The notes under the pieces were generated by a model. The model worked only from the letters and a program-made list of their open reading frames with translations, did not search any database and was not told where the DNA came from. Below, in pieces: positions 23,560-33,666 of a DNA stretch of 64,000 bases (position 1 is the stretch's first letter; every line of letters begins with the position of its first letter). The stretch is taken from positions 8,934,646-8,998,645 of the forward strand of contig NC_081182.1 of assembly GCF_029867415.1 (NCBI RefSeq), in the 5' to 3' direction. The translations under genes were made by a program, and so were the position numbers. This stretch comes from Vicia villosa. Lineage: Eukaryota > Streptophyta > Magnoliopsida > Fabales > Fabaceae.

Positions 23560-24260
23560 AATCACCCGTTCAGGTTCCCCGAGTGTCGAACACAAAAGAC
23601 AACCTTTGCACTTCTCAATGACGTCCTCGGAGAATTTCCGAAACGTCCTCGTTTCAAACGATGTTCGCCAACAACATATCTTCCTCCCCGACTCATAGGC
23701 TGATCATAAGTCATTACTACCGTGCTCGGAAGCAACAACTTGGGGGCTCCTGTTCTAGACTGGCCCAATGGCTGAGCATGGCCCAATCCACTTCTTAGTC
23801 CAGGACGATCCAAAAGATTTGGCCCAATTGGTGGGGACAACGAAAGGCGTTTTTCTCCTTCTTCCCCTCAAAAGGGAACGCGTGGTCGGTTGACCCAAAG
23901 ACCAACTTTACCATCGTTACCCTCAACGACATCTCTGCCCGCACCAACGGCTAATTTTCACTCTTCCCGGAAGCCTTCCAGGATGACGAGCACGAGCTTC
24001 CCGCCCCAATTTTTACACAGAATTCCTGCCAGTCACCTATTTTTGTGCCTGAATTCTAGATGCCCAACCCTAAATAGGAACCCATGTCAATGCGCTAGGG
24101 GAATTATAAATACCATCTCATTTGAGAGGGTCAGGTATTCCAAATCTTATCCTAAAAACACTCTCACGTATCTGTGCGCTCTTACTGACTTTAATATTGG
24201 AGTGCCTTGCAGATACACCCTCTCCTCTTTAATTCTAGCATTGTAGATAAAGTCTCTGAC
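23560..24260 (+). other. LTR-like sequence of an unassigned retrotransposon
   Basis: It is more GC-rich than its surroundings and has no convincing gene. A TATA-like ATTATAAATACC near 24103, followed by 'gagagggtcaggtattcc' and 'agtgccttgcagatacaccctc', looks like the promoter and R-U5 part of a plant gypsy LTR. No boundaries, PBS or second copy are visible. Downstream, 24261-24511 shows nothing I can name. Confidence 0.4.
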
Positions 24261-24772
24261 CCAATTCAGATTTTGATCAACTGATAAGATCAAAAGTGAA
24301 AAAATGTGAAATTGTGAAATGAAAAGAAAATATTGTGTATTAAATACTCATAAAAATCTCACATTAAAAGTGTGAAAAAAGTTATTATAAAACTACAAGG
24401 AATTAATGTATGCCTAATGTTGAAAAGTAAAAGTGCAAAAAAAAAATGATAAAGATGAGAGATATTTTAATTTTAGAAAAACATGTTATTTATATATAAA
24501 GTAAGAGAAATCTTTTTTTTTTTGAATTTTGAATCAATAAAATATTGGATTAATTCAAAAAACAGTTACAAAACAAGGTGATCACAAAGGATCCAACCTA
24601 ACACTAGTACTTACATCAAGAGTTGAGCTATTATGTTTCTATATTTTCTAACTCTCCATCCCCTATGTATGATGGTATCTTTGATATTATTTACAACTAT
24701 ATTCCTATCAGGTATGACCAAAACATGTGTCATTCTTATACTTCCAACAGTAGTAGATCGTTTCCGCTGCAG

Positions 24773-24777
24773 CCAAC
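24773..24777. repeat. Target site duplication CCAAC of element A (left copy)
   Basis: CCAAC directly before the 5' LTR matches CCAAC at 36412-36416 directly after the 3' LTR. Confidence 0.95.
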
Positions 24778-25008
24778 TGTTAGGTGCCAAATTGTGTTAA
24801 TATTTAGTTTAATTAATGGCACCTTTCGACCGTTTTTATCGTATATTCGTACAATTCCCTGAAGTTTTAGATAATTATTTATAGTTTATAATTTTAAGCT
24901 TTCTTTTAATGATAATATGTGTTTTAGTTGTGATTTTGTAGGTTTTTTCCATTTTTGAGAAGTTTGGAGCTTGTTTTGACCATGATAAGAGAGTGCTGGG
25001 CAGAAGTA

Positions 25009-25157
25009 TGCGCGCGTCGCGCGGAGATGTGGGCGCGTCACGCCCTGGGTAAGATATTTTGGAGCTTCAAAGCAGAAAGTTGCGCGCGTCACGCGCATGG
25101 GCGGTTTATATTTCTTAAGTGTAATGGCGCGAAGCGCGCTGGAGGGCGCGACGCGCC
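25009..25157 (+). promoter_or_regulatory. GC-rich palindrome island in the 5' LTR of element A
   Basis: Five palindromic motifs lie in about 150 bp: CGCGTCGCG at 25013-25021, two copies with one G to A change (CGCGTCACG near 25034 and 25087), a variant with a three-base centre (GCGCGAAGCGCG), and CGCGACGCG at 25147-25155. The surrounding LTR is AT-rich. The island ends 22 bases before the TATA box. The same stretch at 35442-35590 in the 3' LTR has three perfect copies. Confidence 0.75.
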
Positions 25158-25178
25158 CTGGACAGAAAATTGTTTTAC

Positions 25179-25187
25179 TATATAAAG
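25179..25187 (+). promoter_or_regulatory. TATA box of element A LTR
   Basis: TATATAAAG in an otherwise suitable context, about 400 bp into the LTR. The equivalent site in the 3' LTR is at 35612-35620. Confidence 0.7.
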
Positions 25188-25981
25188 AGTAATTCTGATT
25201 TTTGGAAGGAGACTTGACATTCTTAAGAGCTCATAAACCCTAAACACTGTAGCAAACTAAGAGTTGAAGATTAGAAGCCTTGATCGTCGATTAATCGCCT
25301 TTGATGCTTGTTGATCTTCATTCTTTACTTCTTGAGCAAGCTACCATTCTCATGGATAGCTAAATCTCTTTTGTATCAAGATAAGATGTAATCTTCCTAG
25401 CTTTTTGTATGTGTTCTTGTGAATATATTATGTATGAACATGTGATGATCAATATAGATGGTTTAGTTTGTTAAGTAAAGATTTTCTTTGGTATAAGTGT
25501 TTGAGACATCAATATTTGTATCTAGATCTAACTTTATCATCTATCAAACTATAAATTGCAGACATGGATTTAGCGTTTGATGTTTACTTAGTATCGGTTT
25601 TAAAACGTTATTTGTATTGTTTAAAGGATGGAGAAATCGTCGGTTAAACAATACGGTAAATCTAACTATATCATTGCGGACACGGATGATATAGGCGTCG
25701 ATACGTAATTATGTTGATCGTTACCATGTTCATATACGTATATTTATAAGGAGACATACAAATTTAGGTCGATGAAATCGAATCTTGATACATTTTCTTT
25801 AACTTAGAACTTTCATTACTTTACTCTTTGCTACTAAAAGTGTTGAATGATCTTTTGCAAACCCAAACTTAAAGTAACATTAACTCACGACAAAATAGGC
25901 TATAGAACGGCGGTGATATCGCAATAATCCCTGTGGATACGATATAAACGAAAAGTACACCACAATACTCTTTCAACAAAA

Positions 25982-25999
25982 TGGCGCCGTTGCCGGGGA
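25982..25999 (+). other. Primer-binding site of element A (tRNA-Asp type)
   Basis: TGGCGCCGTTGCCGGGGA starts four bases after the LTR. This is the PBS typical of Athila elements. Confidence 0.9.
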
Positions 26000-26128
26000 T
26001 TGTTGTTTAGATATTGCAAGCATTGCAATAGTTTGTTTTGTATTGAGTCTTATAATTAATATCTTGTTTCTAAATTTATTTTCCTTGTGTTTGTTAATTT
26101 GCTTGGTTAGTTTTTCAGATTACAGTTT

Positions 26129-29100
26129 ATGCGAGGACGTATACCTGCAGATCAACTCCTTTTTGATCCTGAGATTGAGAGGACTGCTCGTAGAGAGAAT
26201 AGCAAAACTCGTAGGAGGAGACAACTAGCTAGGGAAAGAAGACAACAACAAGAAGCATCTTCTTCTTCAACTCCGGTTGAAAACTTGGTTGAGGAAGAAA
26301 TGGCTGCGGATCCTCCACCTCGAGGGCCATGTGTTAACAACCCTCGTCTCAATGCACAATTTGCTCGTGATCAGGCCAATGGAAGAAACTCCGAAATGAA
26401 GACGGGGTTGCTTCAATTATTATACCAAAATCCGTTCACAGGGGCAGATCACGAGGATCCATTTACTCATCTAACAAAGTTCTACGAGATCGCCGGAACA
26501 ATTGGTGCTCCGGAAGACCAAGAAGAACAGGTGTTCAGGAGACTCTTTCCTCATTCCTTAATTGGAAAAGCTAAGGAATGGTACCTTGATCAACCAAATA
26601 ATGTCATGACAAATTGGAACGAGTTAGAAGAGAAGTTCTTGGATCGGTTTTTTCCTCACAATAGGTTCATGGAAGCGAAAACTTCTATTGCGGTGTTCTC
26701 TCAAGGTTCGAATGAATCTCTCAATGAAGCATGGGAGAGGTTCAAATCCATGGTTAGAAAATGCAAAGGTCATGGGTTTGATGAATTGTCTCAAATCCAT
26801 ATCTTTAGAAATGGACTCCAACCTCAACCAAAAACTCTTTTAGATGCTACCGCGGGTGGTTCGTTGATGTCAAAAACAGCTGCTGAAGCAATTGCTATCA
26901 TTGATAGGATGGCTTTGAATGATCATCAAGGGCAACACAACCGTAGTGCATCGCAAAGAAAACCGGGAGTTCTTGAATTGAATACTAGTGATGCAATACT
27001 TGCTCAAAACAAGTTATTGACACAACAAGTAGAATTGCTCACTCAACAAATGTCAAAACTCCCTCAACAAATCAAAGAGATAAATGGGAGCCCTTCTAAA
27101 AATCAACATGTGATGTGTTGTGAATTGTGTAGGGGTGACCATCAAACAGGTTTTTGTCCTCCACCGGGTGAAGAGGTGAATTATGTGTCTAATCCTAATC
27201 AAGTTTATGGTGGGAGACAACAACAACAACAACCTTACAACAATAACCAAGGTTACCGACAAAGAGGTAATCAAGGTTATCAACAAGGATGGAGGCCAGA
27301 AGCGGGTCCATCGAATCGTCAAAATCCTTATCAAGGTGGTTACAACCAACAACCTCAACAATCAAAGCTTTCAATAGAGGACACTCTTAGCCAATTCATA
27401 CAATTGCAAATTGCAAGCCAAAAGAGTACGGATGCCGCCATAAAGAATCTTGAAACTCAAGTCGGGCAATTGTCAAAGCAACTTGCCGATCAAAACAAAG
27501 GTCCTTTTCCGGCTACTACACAAGAAAATCCTCGTGAGCATTGTAAATCAATTCTAACTCGTAGCGGTAGAAATATTGATATGGGTGTAGGAGAGATAGT
27601 TGAGGAGGAGATTGTTGAGAGTGAAAAAGATAGGGTGATTGAAGTAGAAAAAAATGTTGAGGGTGATTTAGTTGAAAATGAGAAAGAGAAAGAATTAGTG
27701 AAAAAAGAAACTCTTGAGGAAGTTGTAGAAAAAGAGAGAAAAAAATTGAGTGTGAGTGAGAAGGGAAAGAAGAAGGTGGATGATTATATACAAGTGAAGA
27801 AATTACCTTACCCTCCCGGTCCGTCAAAGAAAGAAGATGCAAAGCACTATGCTCGGTTCTTGGACATCTTTAGCAAGTTACAAATCAATGTTCCCTTTTC
27901 CGAGGCATTAGAGCAAATGCCGATGTATGCAAAATTCATCAAAGACATCATCACTAAGAAGAGAAGATACTTGGATCCGGAGGTAGTAACGGTGAGCTCT
28001 TGTTGTAATGCGTTAATTCAACGCACTACTCCGATAAAATCAAATGATCCTGGGCGGGTAACCTTACCGGTGTCTATTGGAAATGTTCACATAGGCAAAG
28101 GTTTGGTAGATACCGGATCTAGCATTAATTTGATCCCATTGTCTATGGTGAGAAGATTAGGAATCAACGATTTGAAGCCGACAAGAATGACGTTATCATT
28201 AGCGGATAAATCCACAGCTCATCCTCATGGAGTTGCGGAAGACTTGCTTGTCAAGGTTGACAAATTTTGGTATCCTGTTGATTTTATTGTCATAGACATG
28301 GAAGAAGATCCTGAGATTCCATTGATCTTAGGAAGGCCTTTTATGAAGACGGCCCGAATGATGATAGATATTGATGATGGCTTAATGAAATTAAGGTACC
28401 AAGATGAAGAATTATGTCTTGATCTCTTTGAAGCCATCAAGCATCCGAGTGATGAGGATGATTGTTTTAGAATCGATGCTACCGAAAGGGCTATTATGAA
28501 AGTGGAGAATCAAATGCACTTGTCGAATCCTCTTGAGAAGACTTTAATGGAAGCTCTTGAAGTTCTCACCAAAGATCAAGAGAAGGAAATTGAAGATTGC
28601 TTGAGAAATTTAGAGGCTTGTGATGAGATGAATCCATTTGAAACTCAAATTGAAGAGTTGAAGGATGAACCTAAAGTTGAAGAGCAAAAGGTGGAGTTGA
28701 ATGTGTTACCGTCTCACTTGAAATATGTGTTTCTCGGTGACAATTCTACTAAGCCGGTTATCATTAATAGTGGTTTGTCTAACAAGGAAGAGCATCGATT
28801 GAAGGAAATGTTGACAAAGAATCAAGAAGCAATAGGATGGGTTTTATCCGACTTGAAGGGTATTAGTCCGGCCTATTGTATGCATAAGATTATGTTAGAA
28901 GATGATTTTCGGCCCATAGCACAACCTCAAAGGCGATTGAATCCAACCATGAAAGAAGTTGTTAGAAAAGAGGTTGTGAAGTTATTAGAGGCAGGGATGA
29001 TTTATCCCATCTCCGATAGCGAATGGGTGAGCCCGGTGCATGTTGTTCCTAAGAAGGGTGGGTTGACGGTAGTGAGAAATGAGAAGAACGAGTTGATTCC

Positions 29101-31588
29101 TTCGAGAGCGGTGACCGGGTGGCGTATGTGTATTGATTATAGGAGGTTGAACCAAGCAACAAGAAAAGATCATTTTCCATTACCTTTTATGGATCAAATG
29201 TTAGAGAGGTTAGCCCGAAGAAATTTCTATTGTTTCTTGGATGGTTATTCGGGATACAATCAAATATCAGTGAATCCGACGGACCACGAGAAAACTGCTT
29301 TTACATGTCCTTTTGGCGTTTTTGCATACCGAAGAATGCCATTTGGACTATGTAATGCTCCCGCAACATTTCAAAGGTGCATGCAAGCTATCTTCTCAGA
29401 TTTGATCGAGAAAAGCATCGAGGTGTTCATGGATGATTTTTCTGTGTACGGGTCGTCATTTGACTTGTGCTTGAAAAACCTTGATGTGGTGATGGAAAGA
29501 TGTATTGAAACAAATTTGGTTCTCAACTGGGAGAAATGCACTTTCATGGTAACGGATGGGATTGTTCTTGGCCACAAGGTATCTTCAAAGGGGCTTGAGG
29601 TCGATCCGGCAAAAATCGAGGTTATTGAAAAGCTTCCCCCTCCGGTGAATGTGAAAGGCATAAGGAGCTTTTTGGGACATGCTGGGTTCTATAGAAGATT
29701 CATCAAGGATTTCTCCAAGGTCGCAAAGCCTTTGAGTAATTTGCTCAACAAAGGTATGGAATTTAATTTTGATGAATCATGTCTAAAAGCTTTCCTAGAA
29801 CTTAAAGAAAATTTGACCACCACACCCATAATTGTCGCTCCTAATTGGTCGCTTGAGTTTGAACTCATGTGCGATGCTAGTGACTATGCGGTTGGTGCGG
29901 TCTTAGGCCAAAGGAAGAACAAACAATTTCATGCTATACATTATGCGAGCAAAGTTTTAAATGAGGCACAGGTTAACTATGCCACTACCGAAAAAGAATT
30001 GCTCGCAATTGTATTTGCATTGGAAAAGTTTCGTTCTTACCTCATTGGTTCTAAAGTGGTGTGTTATACAGATCATGCCGCAATCAAATATCTTCTCACC
30101 AAGCCTAATTCAAAACAGAGGCTTATTCGGTGGATTCTTTTGCTTCAAGAATTTGATCTTGAAGTGAGAGATAAGAAAGGTACCGAAAATTTGATTGCGG
30201 ATCATTTGTCTCGGTTAGTGAATACCGAGGTGACAAACAATGAAAAAGAGGTGAGGGAAGAATTCCCAGATGAAAAACTGTACATGGTACAAGAAGTTAG
30301 ACCCTGGTTCGCAGATATGGCTAATCACAAAGCATCTGGCTGGATACCGGAGGATCTAACTTGGAATCAAAGAAAAAAGTTTTTAAACGATGCTAATTTT
30401 TATGTTTGGGATGATCCTCACTTGTTTAAGTTGAGTAGTGACAATCTTTTGAGAAGATGTGTCGCGGATGAGGAGACAAAAAGCATTTTGTGGCATTGCC
30501 ACAATTCGCCTTATGGTGGTCATTTTAATGGTTTGCGTACGGCCACAAAAGTCCTTCAATCGGGATTTTGGTGGCCTACTTTGTTCAAAGATGCTTACCA
30601 CCATGTCGCCTCATGCGACAGTTGTCAAAGAACTGGTGGAATTGGGAAAAGAGAGGAAATGCCCCTCCAAAGTATTGTAGAAGTAGAGGTATTTGATTGT
30701 TGGGGCATTGACTTTGTCGGACCATTCCCTTCCTCTATGTCAAATGAATACATCTTGGTAGCTGTGGATTATGTGTCTAAGTGGGTGGAAGCGATTGCTT
30801 CACCCAAAGCGGATGGTAAGACTGTGATAAAATTTTTGAAGAAAAATATATTTTCGCGGTTTGGCACGCCAAGAGTGTTAATTAGTGATGGTGGATCTCA
30901 TTTCTGTAATGCCCCGCTTGAAAAAGTGTTGGAGCAATATGGAGTAAAACACAAGGTAGCTACTCCATATCATCCACAAACTAATGGGCAAGTTGAGAGG
31001 ACCAATAGAGAAATTAAGAGAATTCTTGAGAAAACTGTGTCTAGCTCTAGGAAGGATTGGTCAATGAAGCTTGATGAAACCTTGTGGGCATATCGGACCG
31101 CTTTCAAAGCACCGATCGGTCTTACACCATTCCAAATGGTGTATGGTAAAAGTTGCCACCTTCCCGTAGAATTAGAACATAAGGCATATTGGGCCTTGAA
31201 GCTTTTGAATTTTGACCACAAGTTGTGTGGAGAGAGAAGAAAAATCCAATTAAATGAGTTGGAAGAGATGAGATTGCATGCTTATAAGTCTAATTCAATT
31301 TACAAGGAAAAGACCAAATTCTATCATGATAGTAAGGTTAGAATGAAGGACTTTAAGGTAGGGCAATTAGTTTTACTCTTCAATTCCCGGTTAAGACTTT
31401 TTCCGGGAAAGTTGAAGTCGAAGTGGTCCGGACCGTTTTTGGTCAAAGAAGTGAGAAGCCAAGGGGCTATTGTGATAGAGGACCAAAAATCAAACCAAGA
31501 GTGGGTAGTTAATGGTCAGAGGTTGAAGGTTTATCGAGGAAGCGATTTTAATCGTGAAACTTGTGTTTTATCGTTTGGCGATCCTTGA
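26129..31588 (+). CDS. Athila gag-pol polyprotein, element A
   Basis: One uninterrupted frame of 1819 codons. In order: gag with a retrotransposon-gag core (about 95-220) and a zinc knuckle [13 protein letters not shown] near residue 331 (spacing C-x2-C-x3-H-x4-C); aspartic protease with DTGSS (D661); reverse transcriptase with [16 protein letters not shown] and the FMDD box (D1102, D1103); RNase H starting near [16 protein letters not shown]; integrase with an HHCC zinc-binding region near 1456-1490 and a DD35E core (D1528, D1587, E1623); and a GPF-type module (KWSGPFLVKEV) near the C-terminus. All catalytic residues are present. The start [20 protein letters not shown] matches an equivalent start in element B. 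It makes the capsid, processing, DNA-synthesis and integration proteins of the element. A highly charged Glu/Lys-rich linker lies between gag and protease. Confidence 0.95.
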   Translation: MRGRIPADQLLFDPEIERTARRENSKTRRRRQLARERRQQQEASSSSTPVENLVEEEMAADPPPRGPCVNNPRLNAQFARDQANGRNSEMKTGLLQLLYQNPFTGADHEDPFTHLTKFYEIAGTIGAPEDQEEQVFRRLFPHSLIGKAKEWYLDQPNNVMTNWNELEEKFLDRFFPHNRFMEAKTSIAVFSQGSNESLNEAWERFKSMVRKCKGHGFDELSQIHIFRNGLQPQPKTLLDATAGGSLMSKTAAEAIAIIDRMALNDHQGQHNRSASQRKPGVLELNTSDAILAQNKLLTQQVELLTQQMSKLPQQIKEINGSPSKNQHVMCCELCRGDHQTGFCPPPGEEVNYVSNPNQVYGGRQQQQQPYNNNQGYRQRGNQGYQQGWRPEAGPSNRQNPYQGGYNQQPQQSKLSIEDTLSQFIQLQIASQKSTDAAIKNLETQVGQLSKQLADQNKGPFPATTQENPREHCKSILTRSGRNIDMGVGEIVEEEIVESEKDRVIEVEKNVEGDLVENEKEKELVKKETLEEVVEKERKKLSVSEKGKKKVDDYIQVKKLPYPPGPSKKEDAKHYARFLDIFSKLQINVPFSEALEQMPMYAKFIKDIITKKRRYLDPEVVTVSSCCNALIQRTTPIKSNDPGRVTLPVSIGNVHIGKGLVDTGSSINLIPLSMVRRLGINDLKPTRMTLSLADKSTAHPHGVAEDLLVKVDKFWYPVDFIVIDMEEDPEIPLILGRPFMKTARMMIDIDDGLMKLRYQDEELCLDLFEAIKHPSDEDDCFRIDATERAIMKVENQMHLSNPLEKTLMEALEVLTKDQEKEIEDCLRNLEACDEMNPFETQIEELKDEPKVEEQKVELNVLPSHLKYVFLGDNSTKPVIINSGLSNKEEHRLKEMLTKNQEAIGWVLSDLKGISPAYCMHKIMLEDDFRPIAQPQRRLNPTMKEVVRKEVVKLLEAGMIYPISDSEWVSPVHVVPKKGGLTVVRNEKNELIPSRAVTGWRMCIDYRRLNQATRKDHFPLPFMDQMLERLARRNFYCFLDGYSGYNQISVNPTDHEKTAFTCPFGVFAYRRMPFGLCNAPATFQRCMQAIFSDLIEKSIEVFMDDFSVYGSSFDLCLKNLDVVMERCIETNLVLNWEKCTFMVTDGIVLGHKVSSKGLEVDPAKIEVIEKLPPPVNVKGIRSFLGHAGFYRRFIKDFSKVAKPLSNLLNKGMEFNFDESCLKAFLELKENLTTTPIIVAPNWSLEFELMCDASDYAVGAVLGQRKNKQFHAIHYASKVLNEAQVNYATTEKELLAIVFALEKFRSYLIGSKVVCYTDHAAIKYLLTKPNSKQRLIRWILLLQEFDLEVRDKKGTENLIADHLSRLVNTEVTNNEKEVREEFPDEKLYMVQEVRPWFADMANHKASGWIPEDLTWNQRKKFLNDANFYVWDDPHLFKLSSDNLLRRCVADEETKSILWHCHNSPYGGHFNGLRTATKVLQSGFWWPTLFKDAYHHVASCDSCQRTGGIGKREEMPLQSIVEVEVFDCWGIDFVGPFPSSMSNEYILVAVDYVSKWVEAIASPKADGKTVIKFLKKNIFSRFGTPRVLISDGGSHFCNAPLEKVLEQYGVKHKVATPYHPQTNGQVERTNREIKRILEKTVSSSRKDWSMKLDETLWAYRTAFKAPIGLTPFQMVYGKSCHLPVELEHKAYWALKLLNFDHKLCGERRKIQLNELEEMRLHAYKSNSIYKEKTKFYHDSKVRMKDFKVGQLVLLFNSRLRLFPGKLKSKWSGPFLVKEVRSQGAIVIEDQKSNQEWVVNGQRLKVYRGSDFNRETCVLSFGDP

Positions 31589-31776
31589 TTGCCTTTGACC
31601 GTCGAGCTGACCGACGTTAAACAAAGCGCTCTTGGGAGGCACCCCAAGTTGTATATATTCACTTGTATTTGTGTTCTTTGTGCAGGTGGGATTTTTGAGT
31701 TGTCGTCGAGCCAGAAACGATCTACCGGTATTTTTGGGCGTGCTGAAACAATGCAGTTTTTCTGCTGTTTCTGGTG

Positions 31777-31882
31777 TAGCGCGCGTCGCACCCATATGCG
31801 CGCGTCGCGCGCTATGTGAACTCAAGGACCCCTTCCAGGCAGAGATGAGGGAGCGTCGCGCCGAGTCTTCGCGCGTCGCGCG
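31777..31882 (+). promoter_or_regulatory. GC-rich palindrome island upstream of ORF2, element A, with adjacent TATA-like box
   Basis: Perfect CGCGTCGCG at 31801-31809 and 31872-31880, plus two near copies (near 31782 and 31853). A TATA-like TATATTTT follows at 31888-31895. Downstream is a pyrimidine-rich stretch like a 5' UTR leading to a splice donor at 32109. This repeats the island-then-TATA order seen in the LTR. A role as an internal promoter is inference. Confidence 0.5.
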
Positions 31883-32108
31883 CTGTGTATATTTTTGAAA
31901 AAAAATAATTTTGATTTGGGACCACCCATGCTGGGCCCGACCCGGTTTCGTTGGCAGAAGGTTTAGTTAGGGTTTTGGAGGTCTTTGCCTCCATTCCACC
32001 CTTTCTCCTCTTTGTTCCAAGAAAAGAAAAAACACAACACACACTTGTTCATTTAGATTGTTGCATTTCCTCACTATTTTTGTCTCTCTACCATCATCAA
32101 TCATCAAG

Positions 32109-32491
32109 GTATGTTCTCTCTTCTTCTCTATTTCCATTAACTTAAGTTTTAGAACTTTAGGTTTTTAGATTTAGGAATTTTTGATAGATTTTGAAAAACT
32201 AGGGTAGAAAACAACCTTTTGCTGTATCTTTAGCCTGCTGGAACCCTTAGAGGGGAGGAGAAGCAAGTTCTTCTCTTCTGTTTTGCAGAAAAATGAAGTT
32301 CTTTTCTGGGTTTCGCAGAGCGCGCGTCGCGCCCTGGGTTAAACTTTGAATTTTTTTATGCATTCTGTGAAGTTGTATAGGGTCTGTTTTTTTTATTGAT
32401 GATGAATGTGATTGATATAGGCTATTAAAATAGAGTTTATGCTAACTTTGTTTCAATTTGTGTGTGTTTTGTGTGATTTGAAATTGTGCAG
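32109..32491 (+). other. Predicted leader intron before ORF2, element A
   Basis: The donor AAG|GTATGT at 32106-32114 is a near-perfect plant 5' splice site. The acceptor TTGTGCAG ends at 32491, two bases before the ORF2 start codon. The 383-bp interval is AT-rich except for one palindrome island (CGCGTCGCG at 32323-32331). Element B has the same arrangement. Confidence 0.55.
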
Positions 32492-32493
32492 GA

Positions 32494-33666
32494 ATGGCAC
32501 CCTTTTTAAAGAGAAAGAAGACTGGTTCTGGTGAGGGATCTTCCTCACAAGCTGGCAGGTTTGATCGGACGAAGTTTCAAGGTCCGGAGCAAGAGGCGAG
32601 GTACCATGAGCTCGAAAGCCGAGTTGTGTGGAGTGAACGCACTGTGGTTCCTATTGACCACGGCCTCTTCCAAAGGGCGTGGACTGCTTTGTCTGAAACA
32701 TGCTGGGACAAGTTGTTCACTCCACCAAAATTCTATCAGGTGGAGATTGTCAGAGAATTCTACGCAAATGCCTTGCCTCCGAGCGGTTGGTTAGGTACTG
32801 AAGCTTACCCGTTTAGAACGTGGGTGAGAGGTAAGACCATTGACTTTAGCAAAGAAGCAATTTTTGATTTTCTGGATAACCCTCTTGCTTTGGTAGAAGA
32901 GTGCCAGTACCATCCCAGGTTGAATAGAGGAAACTGGGACGTGGAGAGTATTAGGGAGAGGATTTGCAGGGCTGGTTTCACCTATACTCTGACTAAAGCT
33001 GGGCTGCCAAAGACTTTTACTCGTAGTCAGTTGACGGAGGAGGCTCAGTTGGTGACTTCGGTGGTCCTTTACAACATTAGGCCACGGAGTCACACTTCCT
33101 CCCTCACCATTGATACTGCAGGTTTGGTTCAGGGTATTTTGAATGGTGATAACATTGATGTGTCCAGGATTGTGGCGAACGAGCTGAAAAGAGTCGCCCT
33201 GAATGGGACTCTTCATGGTGATGGGGTCAAATGTAGGTTGATTTTTCCTGGATTAATTATGGGTTTATGCAGGAAGGCTGGTGTCCGGTTTCCATCTGGT
33301 GGTATGATTCCCATGGATGGTGTTATAGATGATATTTTTGCTAACAGGTACTGTTTGCCTGGAGGTCGTCCTTTTGGTGTTGCTGCTAATACATCTGACC
33401 TTCCCGATGCTTCTCAAGCTGTTCCGGTTGCTGCTGCACCGCCTGCTGGTCCTCAGTATGGTGATGCAAGTGATTGGAACTATCAGATGCATATGGCGCA
33501 TCAGAGAGCGTTTATGTTTTTGCAGGATTCTATCCGGCAGCTTTCTCTGCAGCAGCCTGTTGGTTCCAGGGATGATTTATCTGCTTATGCTTCATGGCCT
33601 GAGGGCAGGCCAGATCCTGAGGAGGGGATGGCTGATGATGATGAGGATACTTCTGATGAGGAGTAG
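32494..33666 (+). CDS. Athila ORF2, 'putative plant transposon protein' type, element A
   Basis: A 390-codon protein in the position often called env-like in Athila elements. It starts with a basic, serine-rich stretch (KRKKTGSGEGSSSQAG, nuclear-signal-like). The conserved middle has blocks shared with element B: EFYANA, VRGKTIDF, VVLYNIRPRSH, ANELKRVAL and LIFPGLIMGLC. A Pro/Ala-rich linker and an Asp/Glu-rich tail (ADDDEDTSDEE) follow. I recognise the middle as the domain annotated 'putative plant transposon protein'; its biochemical role is unknown. I see no signal peptide or clear membrane segment, so an envelope function is not supported. The frame is intact, which suggests it is under selection in active copies. 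Confidence 0.8.
   Translation: MAPFLKRKKTGSGEGSSSQAGRFDRTKFQGPEQEARYHELESRVVWSERTVVPIDHGLFQRAWTALSETCWDKLFTPPKFYQVEIVREFYANALPPSGWLGTEAYPFRTWVRGKTIDFSKEAIFDFLDNPLALVEECQYHPRLNRGNWDVESIRERICRAGFTYTLTKAGLPKTFTRSQLTEEAQLVTSVVLYNIRPRSHTSSLTIDTAGLVQGILNGDNIDVSRIVANELKRVALNGTLHGDGVKCRLIFPGLIMGLCRKAGVRFPSGGMIPMDGVIDDIFANRYCLPGGRPFGVAANTSDLPDASQAVPVAAAPPAGPQYGDASDWNYQMHMAHQRAFMFLQDSIRQLSLQQPVGSRDDLSAYASWPEGRPDPEEGMADDDEDTSDEE

Larger units (their letters stand above)
24778..25978 (+). repeat. 5' LTR of element A
   Basis: 1201 bp, TG...CA, bounded by CCAAC on the left and the PBS four bases to the right. It contains a TATA box at 25179-25187 with the GC-rich island just upstream. Confidence 0.96.
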
